From Promineifilum sp. (GTDB taxonomy: Bacteria > Chloroflexota > Anaerolineae > Promineifilales > Promineifilaceae), in NCBI GenBank assembly GCA_018058545.1, contig JAGOZU010000013.1, forward strand, positions 1 through 50,427: a stretch of DNA of 50,427 nt, written 5' to 3'. A model generated the notes under the pieces. That model saw only the letters and a list, made by a program, of their open reading frames with translations. It was not told where the DNA came from and ran no database searches. This document shows, piece by piece, positions 1-7,497 of this stretch. The translations under genes were made by a program, and so were the position numbers. Position 1 is the first letter of the stretch. Every line of letters starts with the position of its first letter.

Positions 1-886
1 CCCCGGCAAGCAAGGTGGATTATCCGAGGTCGTGCGCTATTCGCGAGGCGGCAATGAGACCCTGCTCCGCCGCGGCCGTGAGGCAGAGGAAGGTGCGGAT
101 TCCAGAGGGGCCACCGGAGATCGTGAAGGAACGGGTTCAGACAGGACGGATGACGAGACGGCTGATGGACCCATCGCCGTCCGGCGAGTGGCCATCAGCG
201 ATGTCAGCTTCCATATCGATCCGGGTCAATTGGTGGCGCTGGTGGGGCCGAGCGGGGCGGGCAAAACGACTATTACCTATCTGATCCCTCGCCTTTATGA
301 TCCGACCAGCGGTCGCGTGCTTATCGACGGCCACGACTTGCGTGATGTCACCCTGCTCTCACTGGCCGACAATATCGGCATGGTGACGCAAGAAACCTAT
401 CTCTTCTACGATACGATTCGGGCCAACTTGCTCTATGCCCGGCCGGATGCAAACAGCGAGGAGATGGTCACCGCGGCCAAGGCGGCCAATATCCACGACT
501 TCATCGTCTCGTTGCCTGACGGTTACGATACAGTCGTCGGGGAGCGCGGCTACCGGCTTAGCGGCGGCGAGAGGCAGCGTGTGGCCATCGCTCGCGTCAT
601 CCTGAAGGACCCTCGCATCCTTGTCCTTGACGAGGCGACGTCACACCTCGATTCGCTATCCGAGTCGCTCATCCAGGAGGCTTTGCAGCGGGTGATGGTC
701 GGCCGCACGAGCCTGGTTATCGCCCACCGCCTGTCGACTATCCTGGCGGCCGACATGATTCTGGTGCTCGACCAGGGCCGCCTTGTGGAGTGGGGGACGC
801 ACGAGGAACTACTGGTTGCCGGTGGTCTCTATTTGTCGTTGTATGAGACGCAATTCGGCCGGCAACAAACCGCCGACGAAGCGTAG
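1..886 (+). CDS. ABC exporter, C-terminal nucleotide-binding domain (5' truncated)
   Basis: The frame is open from the first bases of the window, so only the C-terminal part of an MsbA/LmrA-type exporter half-transporter is present. Counting from the GTG at 32, Walker [10 protein letters not shown] is at residues 72-80, the Q-loop at about 120, signature LSGGE at 176-180, Walker B plus catalytic Glu (LVLDE) at 197-201 and the switch His at 232. It should hydrolyse ATP in the cytoplasm to drive efflux of an unknown substrate. Odd: a stretch of about 40 residues rich in E, D, G and R sits between a possible A-loop Tyr (in EVVRY) and the next strand (VAISDVSF), where the family usually has a short turn. 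The membrane domain would lie upstream of the window. Confidence 0.93.
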   Translation, partial: PGKQGGLSEVVRYSRGGNETLLRRGREAEEGADSRGATGDREGTGSDRTDDETADGPIAVRRVAISDVSFHIDPGQLVALVGPSGAGKTTITYLIPRLYDPTSGRVLIDGHDLRDVTLLSLADNIGMVTQETYLFYDTIRANLLYARPDANSEEMVTAAKAANIHDFIVSLPDGYDTVVGERGYRLSGGERQRVAIARVILKDPRILVLDEATSHLDSLSESLIQEALQRVMVGRTSLVIAHRLSTILAADMILVLDQGRLVEWGTHEELLVAGGLYLSLYETQFGRQQTADEA

Positions 887-900
887 TCTGAGCGCTTTAT

Positions 901-929
901 GCCCGCCTTCCGGACAGGGGAGGGCGGGC
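901..929. terminator. hairpin between convergent genes
   Basis: The inverted repeat GCCCGCC (901-907) / GGCGGGC (923-929) is extended inward by further pairs to an 11-bp stem with a 7-nt loop. It lies in the 56-bp gap between the ABC exporter stop and the carboxypeptidase stop. There is no strong U-tract on either strand, so it may act as a bidirectional 3'-end stabiliser or a weak terminator. Confidence 0.5.
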
Positions 930-942
930 TACTTCGATCTGC

Positions 943-2742
943 CTATGGCACAGTAGCGAGCGGAATAAACCCTCGCTCACTCAATAGGCCAATGGGAGAA
1001 ACCTCAAAGAACGCGGCCGACACTGCCCCCCGGTTTCCCCCCATATCCTGGCCCTCAACAAATATTATATGCCAGCCCGGCATAAGCCCTGCCGTGGGGA
1101 TCGAGCCGGTAATTGCCTCGACGGACGAATCAAACTCACCATCGGCCGCCTGGAGCGCGACCTTGCCCACGCCGGCTATCCATGGCGGCGTATCGATGGT
1201 GGCGACGGCCGCGACGACTCGTTGGCCGCCGTTGTTCGTGTCATCGACTGTGGCCGTTAGCGTCAGCAGCGGGTTATCACCACTCACCGCAGGTTGATTA
1301 ACGACCGGCCCGCGGACAATCATGTAGGGCGTTCGGGCGATCTTGGCCGCATAGAGCAATGCGGGACCGTTATCGGGCCATTGCCGATTCTCGATTTCCG
1401 AGAACGGCGGCATAAACTTATTGCCTATTTCGAAGGTATAGGCCGGGATTCCCAGTATGCCATAGGCCCAGTCGTCGGTGGCCCCGCTGGTGCGGTAAAG
1501 ACATGGCCCAGACTGGCAGGACTGGTAGCCATTGAAGGTCGCAAACTTGTCGCCGATAGCTTGTAACCCCATCTTGTTGGGCGCGGCTGAGGAGCGACTC
1601 CCCCACGGCCATAGCACCAGATTGCTGTAGCTGTGGAGGGTGATAAATATTCCTGTCGTATCGTCCGGCGCGGCATCATTCAAGTCCGGCCCGCGCTGGT
1701 CAGGGATAAGCGCGCTGATTAGATCTTCTATAGCCGCCGATTCATTCTCGGAAGCGGCCGATGGACCGAGATAGGTTAAATCGCAAGGATAATCACTGGT
1801 ACCGCCCTGATCCCATTCAAAGCTGTGATTCCGGTTTAGATCGATCCCCGGTTGTGCCGCCTCGCCTGGCGGCCAGGCGGAGCAATCCGGCGTGCCGTCG
1901 TTGTCGGCATCATTGTTGGCGTTCTTGCGCTGGTAGAAGGGCGGCCCGTCGTATGCGGGGGTCTCTCCCAGCTCTACCAGCCAGTGTCCGTCAGGGTTGA
2001 CCGTGGGCACGATCCAGATTTCATGGTGATCGACCAGCCAGGTGACATCGGGATCGTTACCATAGCCGTCCAGTAATTGCTCCAGAAAACGCATGGCGAT
2101 CTCCGGTGTGGTGATCTCGCGCGCGTGGATATTGGCCATGAGGAAGAAAACGGGCTTGCTTCCCATGGCGATGTTCTCGCCATTGATGATCGAGCTACCC
2201 GGTCGATTCTCGTTGGTCACGCGCATGGCCAGCAATGGAAATCCAGGTAGTGTTTCTCCACCTTTCATAATACAACCGCCCTGGCTCAGGCAATGACTAT
2301 GTCCATATTGGACCAACTCCGACAGATCGGGCGATGCCTGGTTCATGGCTTCCAGATCGGCATAGAGCTGATCGACCGTGCGATAGCCGCCGAAGAAATT
2401 GGTGAAACGCTTCTGACGACTATTGAGTTGTGCCCCCGCCGCCTCGTCAATCGCGACTCGCCACCCCGAGTCGATCAGCGCCGAATAGCCGGCATAATCA
2501 ACCGCCGCCAGGACATAGCGTTCCTCATGGTTGTTATATTCCCACACATCAAAGGCAGACAGCCGGTCAATGTCAGCGATATCGTCGTAATAGATACGAA
2601 CGACGAAGGATGAGTCCGCGGCCAGGCTCGCAGGTTGTTCAGATGCGGCCGATGAGCCGGCCCACACCATGCTGCTGATCAGCAGAACGAGAAGAGCGGC
2701 GATGATACTGATATGACGTCGTGGATGTGGGGGTTGGTTCAT
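943..2742 (-). CDS. secreted M14 family zinc carboxypeptidase
   Basis: 599 residues with an N-terminal signal or anchor segment (about residues 10-33). The M14 fold is shown by the zinc motif H206-A-R-E209, the substrate-binding LNRN at 302-305, a third zinc ligand His in LHSY (370) and the catalytic Glu in FEIG (438). It should remove C-terminal residues from peptides outside the membrane. Residues about 275-287 form a D/N-rich loop (NNDADNDGTPD) resembling a calcium-binding loop inserted before the LNRN motif. Residues beyond about 475 form a beta-rich C-terminal domain, as seen in many secreted M14 enzymes. The start lies 14 bp after a 28-codon membrane-peptide ORF, so the two are probably co-transcribed. 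Confidence 0.92.
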   Translation of the reverse strand: MNQPPHPRRHISIIAALLVLLISSMVWAGSSAASEQPASLAADSSFVVRIYYDDIADIDRLSAFDVWEYNNHEERYVLAAVDYAGYSALIDSGWRVAIDEAAGAQLNSRQKRFTNFFGGYRTVDQLYADLEAMNQASPDLSELVQYGHSHCLSQGGCIMKGGETLPGFPLLAMRVTNENRPGSSIINGENIAMGSKPVFFLMANIHAREITTPEIAMRFLEQLLDGYGNDPDVTWLVDHHEIWIVPTVNPDGHWLVELGETPAYDGPPFYQRKNANNDADNDGTPDCSAWPPGEAAQPGIDLNRNHSFEWDQGGTSDYPCDLTYLGPSAASENESAAIEDLISALIPDQRGPDLNDAAPDDTTGIFITLHSYSNLVLWPWGSRSSAAPNKMGLQAIGDKFATFNGYQSCQSGPCLYRTSGATDDWAYGILGIPAYTFEIGNKFMPPFSEIENRQWPDNGPALLYAAKIARTPYMIVRGPVVNQPAVSGDNPLLTLTATVDDTNNGGQRVVAAVATIDTPPWIAGVGKVALQAADGEFDSSVEAITGSIPTAGLMPGWHIIFVEGQDMGGNRGAVSAAFFEVSPIGLLSERGFIPLATVP

Positions 2743-2756
2743 CTGTGGTTTTGACC

Positions 2757-2843
2757 CTACTTGCGATTTAGTCGCGGCAGGAAGATCGCCGCCAGCATTA
2801 ACAGGATGAATATGATAAAAATTGCGATTCCGATCGGGTCCAT
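2757..2843 (-). CDS. 28-residue single-span membrane peptide
   Basis: ATG at 2843 to TAG at 2757. The start is preceded by GGAGGT with 7-nt spacing, one of the best Shine-Dalgarno sites in the window. The product starts MDPIGIAIF and is almost wholly hydrophobic up to a basic tail (PRLNRK), which would give one transmembrane helix with a positively charged end. It lies between a good promoter (2904-2931) and the carboxypeptidase. I do not recognise a family. It could be a membrane microprotein acting on the protease or its export, or a translated leader. The sequence supports translation better than it supports any function. Confidence 0.6.
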   Translation of the reverse strand: MDPIGIAIFIIFILLMLAAIFLPRLNRK

Positions 2844-2903
2844 CGATAGCACCTCCAATTATGATCTGTGCTGTTTGCGCGAGCCGGATGGGCTGCGTTC
2901 ACA

Positions 2904-2931
2904 ATTATAATCGCAGTTGCGGCCGGAACAA
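2904..2931 (-). promoter_or_regulatory. promoter for microprotein/carboxypeptidase unit
   Basis: On the minus strand: -35 TTGTTC (2926-2931), 16-nt spacer, -10 TATAAT (2904-2909). The predicted start is about 60 nt upstream of the small ORF. Confidence 0.55.
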
Positions 2932-2989
2932 TCTCAAATCAGGCGGATCGGATGACGAGATGATGCAATAATTGGGGAAATAAGCCGAC

Positions 2990-3017
2990 AAAAAAGCCGC
3001 CTGTTCCCAAGCGGCTT
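2990..3017 (-). terminator. Rho-independent terminator of tRNA-Gly
   Basis: On the minus strand, a 7-bp stem AAGCCGC/GCGGCTT (3011-3017 with 2994-3000) with a 10-nt loop is followed by a run of Ts (2990-2995). It lies 34 nt past the tRNA 3' end. Confidence 0.85.
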
Positions 3018-3050
3018 GAGCTTCTCTGTCTCGCGCGATCATACCATCTG

Positions 3051-3121
3051 AGCGGCATACGGGATTCGAACCCGTGCTAACAGCTTGGGAAGCTGCTGTG
3101 ATACCACTTCACCAATGCCGC
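3051..3121 (-). tRNA. tRNA-Gly(CCC)
   Basis: A full cloverleaf can be folded. The 7-bp acceptor GCGGCAT/ATGCCGC is perfect, with discriminator T at 3051. The D-stem is GTGA/TCAC. The anticodon stem GCAGC/GCTGT closes the loop TTCCCAA, giving anticodon CCC. The T-arm is ACGGG-TTCGAAT-CCCGT. CCA is not encoded. It decodes GGG glycine codons. A strong promoter lies upstream and a Rho-independent terminator downstream, so it is a stand-alone transcription unit. Confidence 0.96.
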
Positions 3122-3132
3122 AAGTTTTCCGA

Positions 3133-3161
3133 ATTATAATCCGCGACGACGCAATACGCAA
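3133..3161 (-). promoter_or_regulatory. tRNA-Gly promoter
   Basis: Minus-strand -35 TTGCGT (3156-3161), 17-nt spacer, -10 TATAAT (3133-3138). The predicted start is about 5 nt before the mature tRNA 5' end. Confidence 0.75.
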
Positions 3162-3173
3162 CCGCAGCATGGC

Positions 3174-4541
3174 TTACACCCGTTTGGAGTATCGCGATGT
3201 TGCAGTGGGAATGATCGGCGGGGGAACTGGTCGTATGTCGATAATCGGTTCAGTTGCTTGTTCCGATGATTCGACTTTCTGTTGCGATGTCGAGTAGACC
3301 ACCGCGTAATTAACCGAAGCAGTCAGGCCTATCAGCATCCACCACAGGAATGACGGTCGCGATCCGAGGGCAATCGCATCAAAAATGCCGAACAGCCATC
3401 CGGAAACCAGCGACCCGGACAGACCGGCGATCAAGGTGTAGCTGGAATGGTCAGTTCTGCCATGTCGAACAAGCTTTCGTCCAGCCTCCCATAGTAAACC
3501 GGCGCTGATGATCCAGATTGACAGATAGGCAATCAGCCCCGGCAATCCCACGTCGAGAGCCACCTGGAGCAGGTGGTTGTGGGCATGGGCCAGATCAATG
3601 TCTTCGGGAATGGCAAACAAGGGGTAAAGCACTTGGATGACTCGCCGGAAGCTGTTAAACCCCATGCCAGTCAACGGGAAATCGTCGATAGCCAGGATAG
3701 CACGCGACCATATCTCCATGCGGCCGGTCAGGCCCAGGACATCGCCAACAATATCCTGGTTCAGTGGATTCATACCAAAAGCGACGAGCATGAATCCCAC
3801 GATGATAATGCCGATCCCCAGGACGACCCTCCACCGGAGTGGCGAAAAGAAGGCGACCACGATAACGGCTCCGCCACAAAATGCCAGGATACCCCCCCTT
3901 GAAACCGTGGCGAAGAGGACGGGAATAGTCAACAGGCAGACGACCAGGATTAAAAAGAAAAGGGACCGTTTTCTGCCCCACAGCTTTTTCCCGAGACCTA
4001 GGAGGCATGCTAACGCAAGCGGAGCAATCCAGGCTAATGCGCCGGCCAGTTCGTTCTGATTGATGACGCCACCGACGGCGCCAGGAATATCGGCTGACCG
4101 GTCGGGAAGCCAGCCTCGAATCCCATTGAGAAACTCAAACGGAGGCGGCCAAACTGTTCCCATCAGACCGACCAAGGCAAGAAGTCCGCCACCAGCCAGG
4201 TAGACCCCAACGATCGGCCAGACAGAGAGATAGCGACTAAAGTCCAGGACGGCGTAGAAGAGCGTGATTCCCAGCAGTAAACCGAGGATCTTAGGCAGGC
4301 TCAACGAAAGATCGAACGATATAAATATGCTAATTCCCGTCATCACCAACAGTATAATGATCGCCAAATCGTAGGGCGAGGCAGCAAGGAATTTACCGAT
4401 GGTGAATTTGCGGAGGATCCAGAAGATTGGGACGGCAAGCAGGATCAATCCCCGGAAACCGGATGGGTACATTACCAAGGGTAAGATCAGCAGCAAAAAT
4501 CCCCACTGCCAAAGGACTAACCACCGTCCGATCCTCTGCAT
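3174..4541 (-). CDS. O-antigen ligase/polymerase-like polytopic membrane protein
   Basis: 455 residues with about ten to twelve hydrophobic segments and the Wzy/WaaL-type signature AHAHNHLLQVALDVGLPG in the C-terminal third, within the long loop that holds the conserved His in this superfamily. Such proteins join or polymerise undecaprenyl-linked glycans on the outer face of the membrane. The C-terminal tail of about 50 residues is hydrophilic and proline-rich. No other glycan genes adjoin it. The ATG is only 6 nt from a TAATAT -10 box with an ideal -35, and there is no Shine-Dalgarno, so the transcript is probably leaderless. Whether it ligates or polymerises cannot be told from sequence. 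Confidence 0.85.
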   Translation of the reverse strand: MQRIGRWLVLWQWGFLLLILPLVMYPSGFRGLILLAVPIFWILRKFTIGKFLAASPYDLAIIILLVMTGISIFISFDLSLSLPKILGLLLGITLFYAVLDFSRYLSVWPIVGVYLAGGGLLALVGLMGTVWPPPFEFLNGIRGWLPDRSADIPGAVGGVINQNELAGALAWIAPLALACLLGLGKKLWGRKRSLFFLILVVCLLTIPVLFATVSRGGILAFCGGAVIVVAFFSPLRWRVVLGIGIIIVGFMLVAFGMNPLNQDIVGDVLGLTGRMEIWSRAILAIDDFPLTGMGFNSFRRVIQVLYPLFAIPEDIDLAHAHNHLLQVALDVGLPGLIAYLSIWIISAGLLWEAGRKLVRHGRTDHSSYTLIAGLSGSLVSGWLFGIFDAIALGSRPSFLWWMLIGLTASVNYAVVYSTSQQKVESSEQATEPIIDIRPVPPPIIPTATSRYSKRV

Positions 4542-4547
4542 GAGAAC

Positions 4548-4576
4548 ATATTAGCCGGGGTTGCCGGTCATCGCAA
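4548..4576 (-). promoter_or_regulatory. promoter giving a leaderless mRNA
   Basis: Minus-strand -35 TTGCGA (4571-4576), 17-nt spacer, -10 TAATAT (4548-4553), then 6 nt to the ATG at 4541. The usual start distance of 6-7 nt puts +1 at the start codon. Confidence 0.65.
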
Positions 4577-4602
4577 GATAAAAAGTGTGAAAAATTGGCG
4601 GG

Positions 4603-4630
4603 TTGCCTCTTTGACCGGAGAGTTTATAAT
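4603..4630 (+). promoter_or_regulatory. promoter of the response regulator
   Basis: -35 TTGCCT (4603-4608), 16-nt spacer, -10 TATAAT (4625-4630). It is 33 nt upstream of the ATG at 4664, leaving room for the AGGAG ribosome site at 4654-4658. Confidence 0.6.
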
Positions 4631-4663
4631 CAGGTCTTCTGCTGACAGGTATTAGGAGAGGAG

Positions 4664-5383
4664 ATGGATTCAAGTCCGTTCGTCTTGCTGGTGGAGGGGC
4701 AGACCGCCGGTCGTGAATCGCTGGCGTCGATGCTCGAAAAAGCCGGCTACACCATTCATATCGTCAACACAGGCGCGGAAGCATTAAACTGGTTGGACGA
4801 AAATCATAGCGACCTGATCGTCTTCGACGCATCCACGATGCGCTCCAATGGCGTGCGCAATTGCCGCCGCCTCCGACGGTTGGCCGAGCACATACCCATC
4901 ATCCATAGCCGTGCTGCTGGAGAAGCTGAAGATCGGGCGGCCGAGGCTGATGTCTACTTGGAGAGGCCGTTTTCTTCACGGAAGCTCATTAATCGGACCA
5001 AAGCTCTGTTGCCGGCAGATATCAGCAGGGAGGAAATCGTCCGCTACGGGTCAATTACACTCTATCGTATCAAGCGTTCGGTCGATGTAGCCGGCAAAGG
5101 TGAATTCACGCTTACCCCCAAACTGGCGCTCCTCCTGGAGATGTTCGTCCGTCACCCCAACCAACTTCTGACGCGACCGCAATTAATGCTGGCGGTGTGG
5201 GAAACTGATTTTGTGGGCGATACGCGCACGCTGGATGTGCACATTCGCTGGATACGGGAATGTATAGAAACAGACCCCAGCCGCCCCCAATTGCTCAAAA
5301 CGATCCGTGGTCAGGGTTATCTGCTCAACATTGCCCCTGACGCAAGCGCCTCACCGGATTATATCCCAGATCCCCATCCCTAG
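4664..5383 (+). CDS. OmpR-type response regulator with degenerate receiver
   Basis: 239 residues: receiver domain (about 5-115) and winged-helix DNA-binding domain (about 125-232, ending in the typical IRGQGYLL hairpin). The Shine-Dalgarno AGGAG at 4654-4658 fixes the start. The phospho-acceptor Asp is kept in LIVFD (about 55). However, the acidic metal-binding pair after strand 1 is reduced to one residue (VLLVEGQ rather than the usual DD), and the conserved Lys before PF is Arg (ERPF). Phosphorylation may therefore be weak or absent, and DNA binding could be controlled another way. No sensor kinase is adjacent. It is a transcription factor by fold; its targets are unknown. Confidence 0.9.
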   Translation: MDSSPFVLLVEGQTAGRESLASMLEKAGYTIHIVNTGAEALNWLDENHSDLIVFDASTMRSNGVRNCRRLRRLAEHIPIIHSRAAGEAEDRAAEADVYLERPFSSRKLINRTKALLPADISREEIVRYGSITLYRIKRSVDVAGKGEFTLTPKLALLLEMFVRHPNQLLTRPQLMLAVWETDFVGDTRTLDVHIRWIRECIETDPSRPQLLKTIRGQGYLLNIAPDASASPDYIPDPHP

Positions 5384-5414
5384 ATCTGCTCAACCAGTTG
5401 TTCATCAGATAACG

Positions 5415-5450
5415 CAAAAAAGAGCACCGCCACATCAGGACGGTGCTCCT
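5415..5450 (-). terminator. Rho-independent terminator of rpsT
   Basis: 8-bp stem GAGCACCG (5422-5429) / CGGTGCTC (5441-5448) with an 11-nt loop. On the minus strand it is followed by a T-run (5415-5421). It lies about 47 nt past the rpsT stop. Confidence 0.9.
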
Positions 5451-5496
5451 GTAGATCACCTACTGCCGTAAGGGCGAGTGCCGGTGCGGCCGAGTG

Positions 5497-5793
5497 CTAC
5501 TTCGCTTTGCTTGTCGCGCCGGATTCGGCAGCGCGGGCGGCGGCTAAGGCAGCCATCAGGCGACCCTTGCGACGCGCGGCATTGCTGGGGTGAATGACAC
5601 GCTTGCGCGCCGCTTTGTCGAGCGTCTGATAGGCATCGCGCGCCACCAATTCCGCTTCATCAAGCTTGTTTTCATCGATCAAACGACGCACCCTCTTCAC
5701 ATACGTGCGCGCGGATGCGCGGTAGTGACGGTTTCGCTCCGTTCGCTTTTCCGTCTGTCGGATGCGTTTCTTAGCAGATTCAGTATTAGCCAA
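5497..5793 (-). CDS. rpsT: 30S ribosomal protein S20
   Basis: 98 residues, strongly basic and helical, beginning MANTESAKKRIRQ, with the S20 landmarks RASARTYVKRVR and IHPSNAARRKGRL. It binds 16S rRNA in the small-subunit body. The start is TTG at 5793 with GGAGG 7 nt upstream. E. coli rpsT also starts with UUG, which is tied to its autoregulation, so the rare start may be meaningful here. It is a single-gene unit with its own terminator. Confidence 0.97.
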   Translation of the reverse strand: MANTESAKKRIRQTEKRTERNRHYRASARTYVKRVRRLIDENKLDEAELVARDAYQTLDKAARKRVIHPSNAARRKGRLMAALAAARAAESGATSKAK

Positions 5794-5847
5794 TTCAAAT
5801 CCTCCGAAATTGCCTCAGTCATTCAATAGAGGCGTGAGAGCGAATGG

Positions 5848-6987
5848 ATGATAACATATTCGGCAGAAATGACAAGCCGATATACCATTCCCAATGTGAA
5901 TGATCAGCTTCGCAATCGTCTATTAGCTCACGCCACACAAGCCTATCAAATCGGTCACCTTCTCTTTGGCCCCGACTTCCGGATTCGATCCGCCAATCAT
6001 CAAATACATCGCTGGGTTGAGGTTCCTGATGAGTCAATCATCGGCGGTTTGGTTACTGATGCCATCCCTGAATTGATCGGTAGCGAGGTTGCACTGCTGG
6101 GCCTTCGCGAAACCGATCCTCCGTTTCGGATTGATGGCATTTTTCGGTTATCTGAGGATGGGTTGGGCGACTATTTTGATCTGCAAGTGAGTCGCCTGGG
6201 GGAGGAGGATGATGCCGGCTTGCTCCTGACAACGACGGATGTCACCCGCAAAACTCGCCAGGAAATCCTGCTCCAGCAGCAGCGTAACGAAGTTCACCTG
6301 CTCTCGGCAAAACTGACCGCGGCCAACGAGCGAATGAGCTACATCCTGAATCGCCTCGTCCCACCGGCCGTCGCCAAACGCATGGTGGAGCAACAAGAAA
6401 CACCAGCTCCGGGTGGTGATATATTGCGCGAGGCGACCGTTCTGTGCGCCGACATGCGCGATTTTACCGCCTATGCCGAATCCTTCCAGCCAGCCGATAC
6501 GCTCGAGTTTCTGAATATTTATCTGGCTGTTGTATCTGAGGCCATATTGCGTCATGAGGGCAGCCTGGTTCAACTGGTCGGCGATATGGTCATGGGCGTT
6601 TTTAATATTCCCGATGAGCAGACGGATCATGCCCTGCGAGCTGTCCGGGCGGCAATCGATATTCAGGACAGCCTGCGAGATTTCAATGAGAAGGCCGATG
6701 CTCGTTTTCCTCAAGTCGCTTTTGGGGTAGGCATTAGCACCGGCCAGGTTATCGCCGGCTACATGGGCTTTCAACAGCGATTTCGGTTCTCTGTCGTCGG
6801 CGATCCCACAAATGTGGCCTTTCACCTGAGTTCTCTGGCCGCGGCCGGACGAATCCTGTTGGGCGAGGCAGTCATTCAGGCAGCTGGTGTTGCCCTTGAT
6901 GTAAGGGAGAAGGGGGATTTTCAGCTGAAACGGCGACGAAAGTTAATCAAGGTTTACGAGCTTGGCGCGATCACAGGTGCGGCATAA
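5848..6987 (+). CDS. PAS domain plus class III nucleotidyl cyclase-like protein
   Basis: 379 residues: PAS-like sensor (about 30-135), a helical or coiled-coil linker (about 135-185) and a class III cyclase homology domain (about 195-365). Both metal-binding Asp residues are kept (D202 in CADMRDFT, D246 in GDMVMGVF), as is Asn322. The adenine-selecting Lys position holds Gln242, the partner acidic position holds Arg (in RFRFS), and the transition-state Arg of the NxxxR motif is His326. It may therefore be a non-cycling nucleotide sensor or have altered chemistry. Its 3' end overlaps the convergent GTPase gene by 17 bp. The start is ATG 5848 or the in-frame ATG at 5869. Confidence 0.85.
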   Translation: MITYSAEMTSRYTIPNVNDQLRNRLLAHATQAYQIGHLLFGPDFRIRSANHQIHRWVEVPDESIIGGLVTDAIPELIGSEVALLGLRETDPPFRIDGIFRLSEDGLGDYFDLQVSRLGEEDDAGLLLTTTDVTRKTRQEILLQQQRNEVHLLSAKLTAANERMSYILNRLVPPAVAKRMVEQQETPAPGGDILREATVLCADMRDFTAYAESFQPADTLEFLNIYLAVVSEAILRHEGSLVQLVGDMVMGVFNIPDEQTDHALRAVRAAIDIQDSLRDFNEKADARFPQVAFGVGISTGQVIAGYMGFQQRFRFSVVGDPTNVAFHLSSLAAAGRILLGEAVIQAAGVALDVREKGDFQLKRRRKLIKVYELGAITGAA

Positions 6988-7477
6988 TTATCATATCGGC
7001 AAGTAATCCAAAGGCTTCCTCGACGTTAGTCCCTGTTTTGGCGCTCGTGTAAAGCAGGGGGGATCCCGTCTCCTGAGACATCGCCATTAATTGTTCCTCC
7101 GAGATCGCTCTCTCGTTGGTCAGGTCCTGTTTATTGGCCAACAGCACCAGAGAAACGTCAGGATTAAATTGTCGCAATTGATCAGCGTAAGCCTGATAGC
7201 TGGATAGCGTGACAGGGCGAGTCAAATCGCACACAATCAGCGCGCCGGATACACCCACGAGAGAGCTGGATTGGCTGAAATCGCGCCCCCCAGCCAGATC
7301 CCATATAAGCATGTGGAGCGACAGATCGGGGTACTCTACCGTTTTTCGCGACACGACTACGCCGACGGTTGTCAGGTATTTATCGTCGAAACGCCCTTCC
7401 ACATATCGTCGAATGAGGCTGGTCTTGCCGACGGAAAAATCACCTAGCAGGCAAACTTTCTTTTGGATCCTTTTCAT
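6971..7477 (-). CDS. Ras-like small GTPase of bacterial type
   Basis: 168 residues, a minimal Ras/Rab fold: G1 GDFSVGKTS (12-20), switch I Thr near 37, G3 DLAGG (60-64), G4 NKQD (115-118), G5 TSAK (144-147). The residue matching Ras Gln61 is Gly64, as if intrinsic hydrolysis were low or completed by a partner. There is no lipidation tail, so it is probably cytosolic. It follows manA by 20 bp on the same strand and probably belongs to the glgB-manA unit. The gene opposite it encodes the PAS-cyclase protein. MglA-like proteins in other bacteria control polarity and motility; nothing here assigns this one to that role. Confidence 0.9.
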   Translation of the reverse strand: MKRIQKKVCLLGDFSVGKTSLIRRYVEGRFDDKYLTTVGVVVSRKTVEYPDLSLHMLIWDLAGGRDFSQSSSLVGVSGALIVCDLTRPVTLSSYQAYADQLRQFNPDVSLVLLANKQDLTNERAISEEQLMAMSQETGSPLLYTSAKTGTNVEEAFGLLADMIIMPHL

Positions 7478-7497
7478 TTCGTCAGGGTGAATCCCGA

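Noticed and set aside
6148-6825. 225-codon minus-strand frame opposite the PAS-cyclase gene
   Set aside because: Shadow frame; the plus-strand gene has clear domain signatures.
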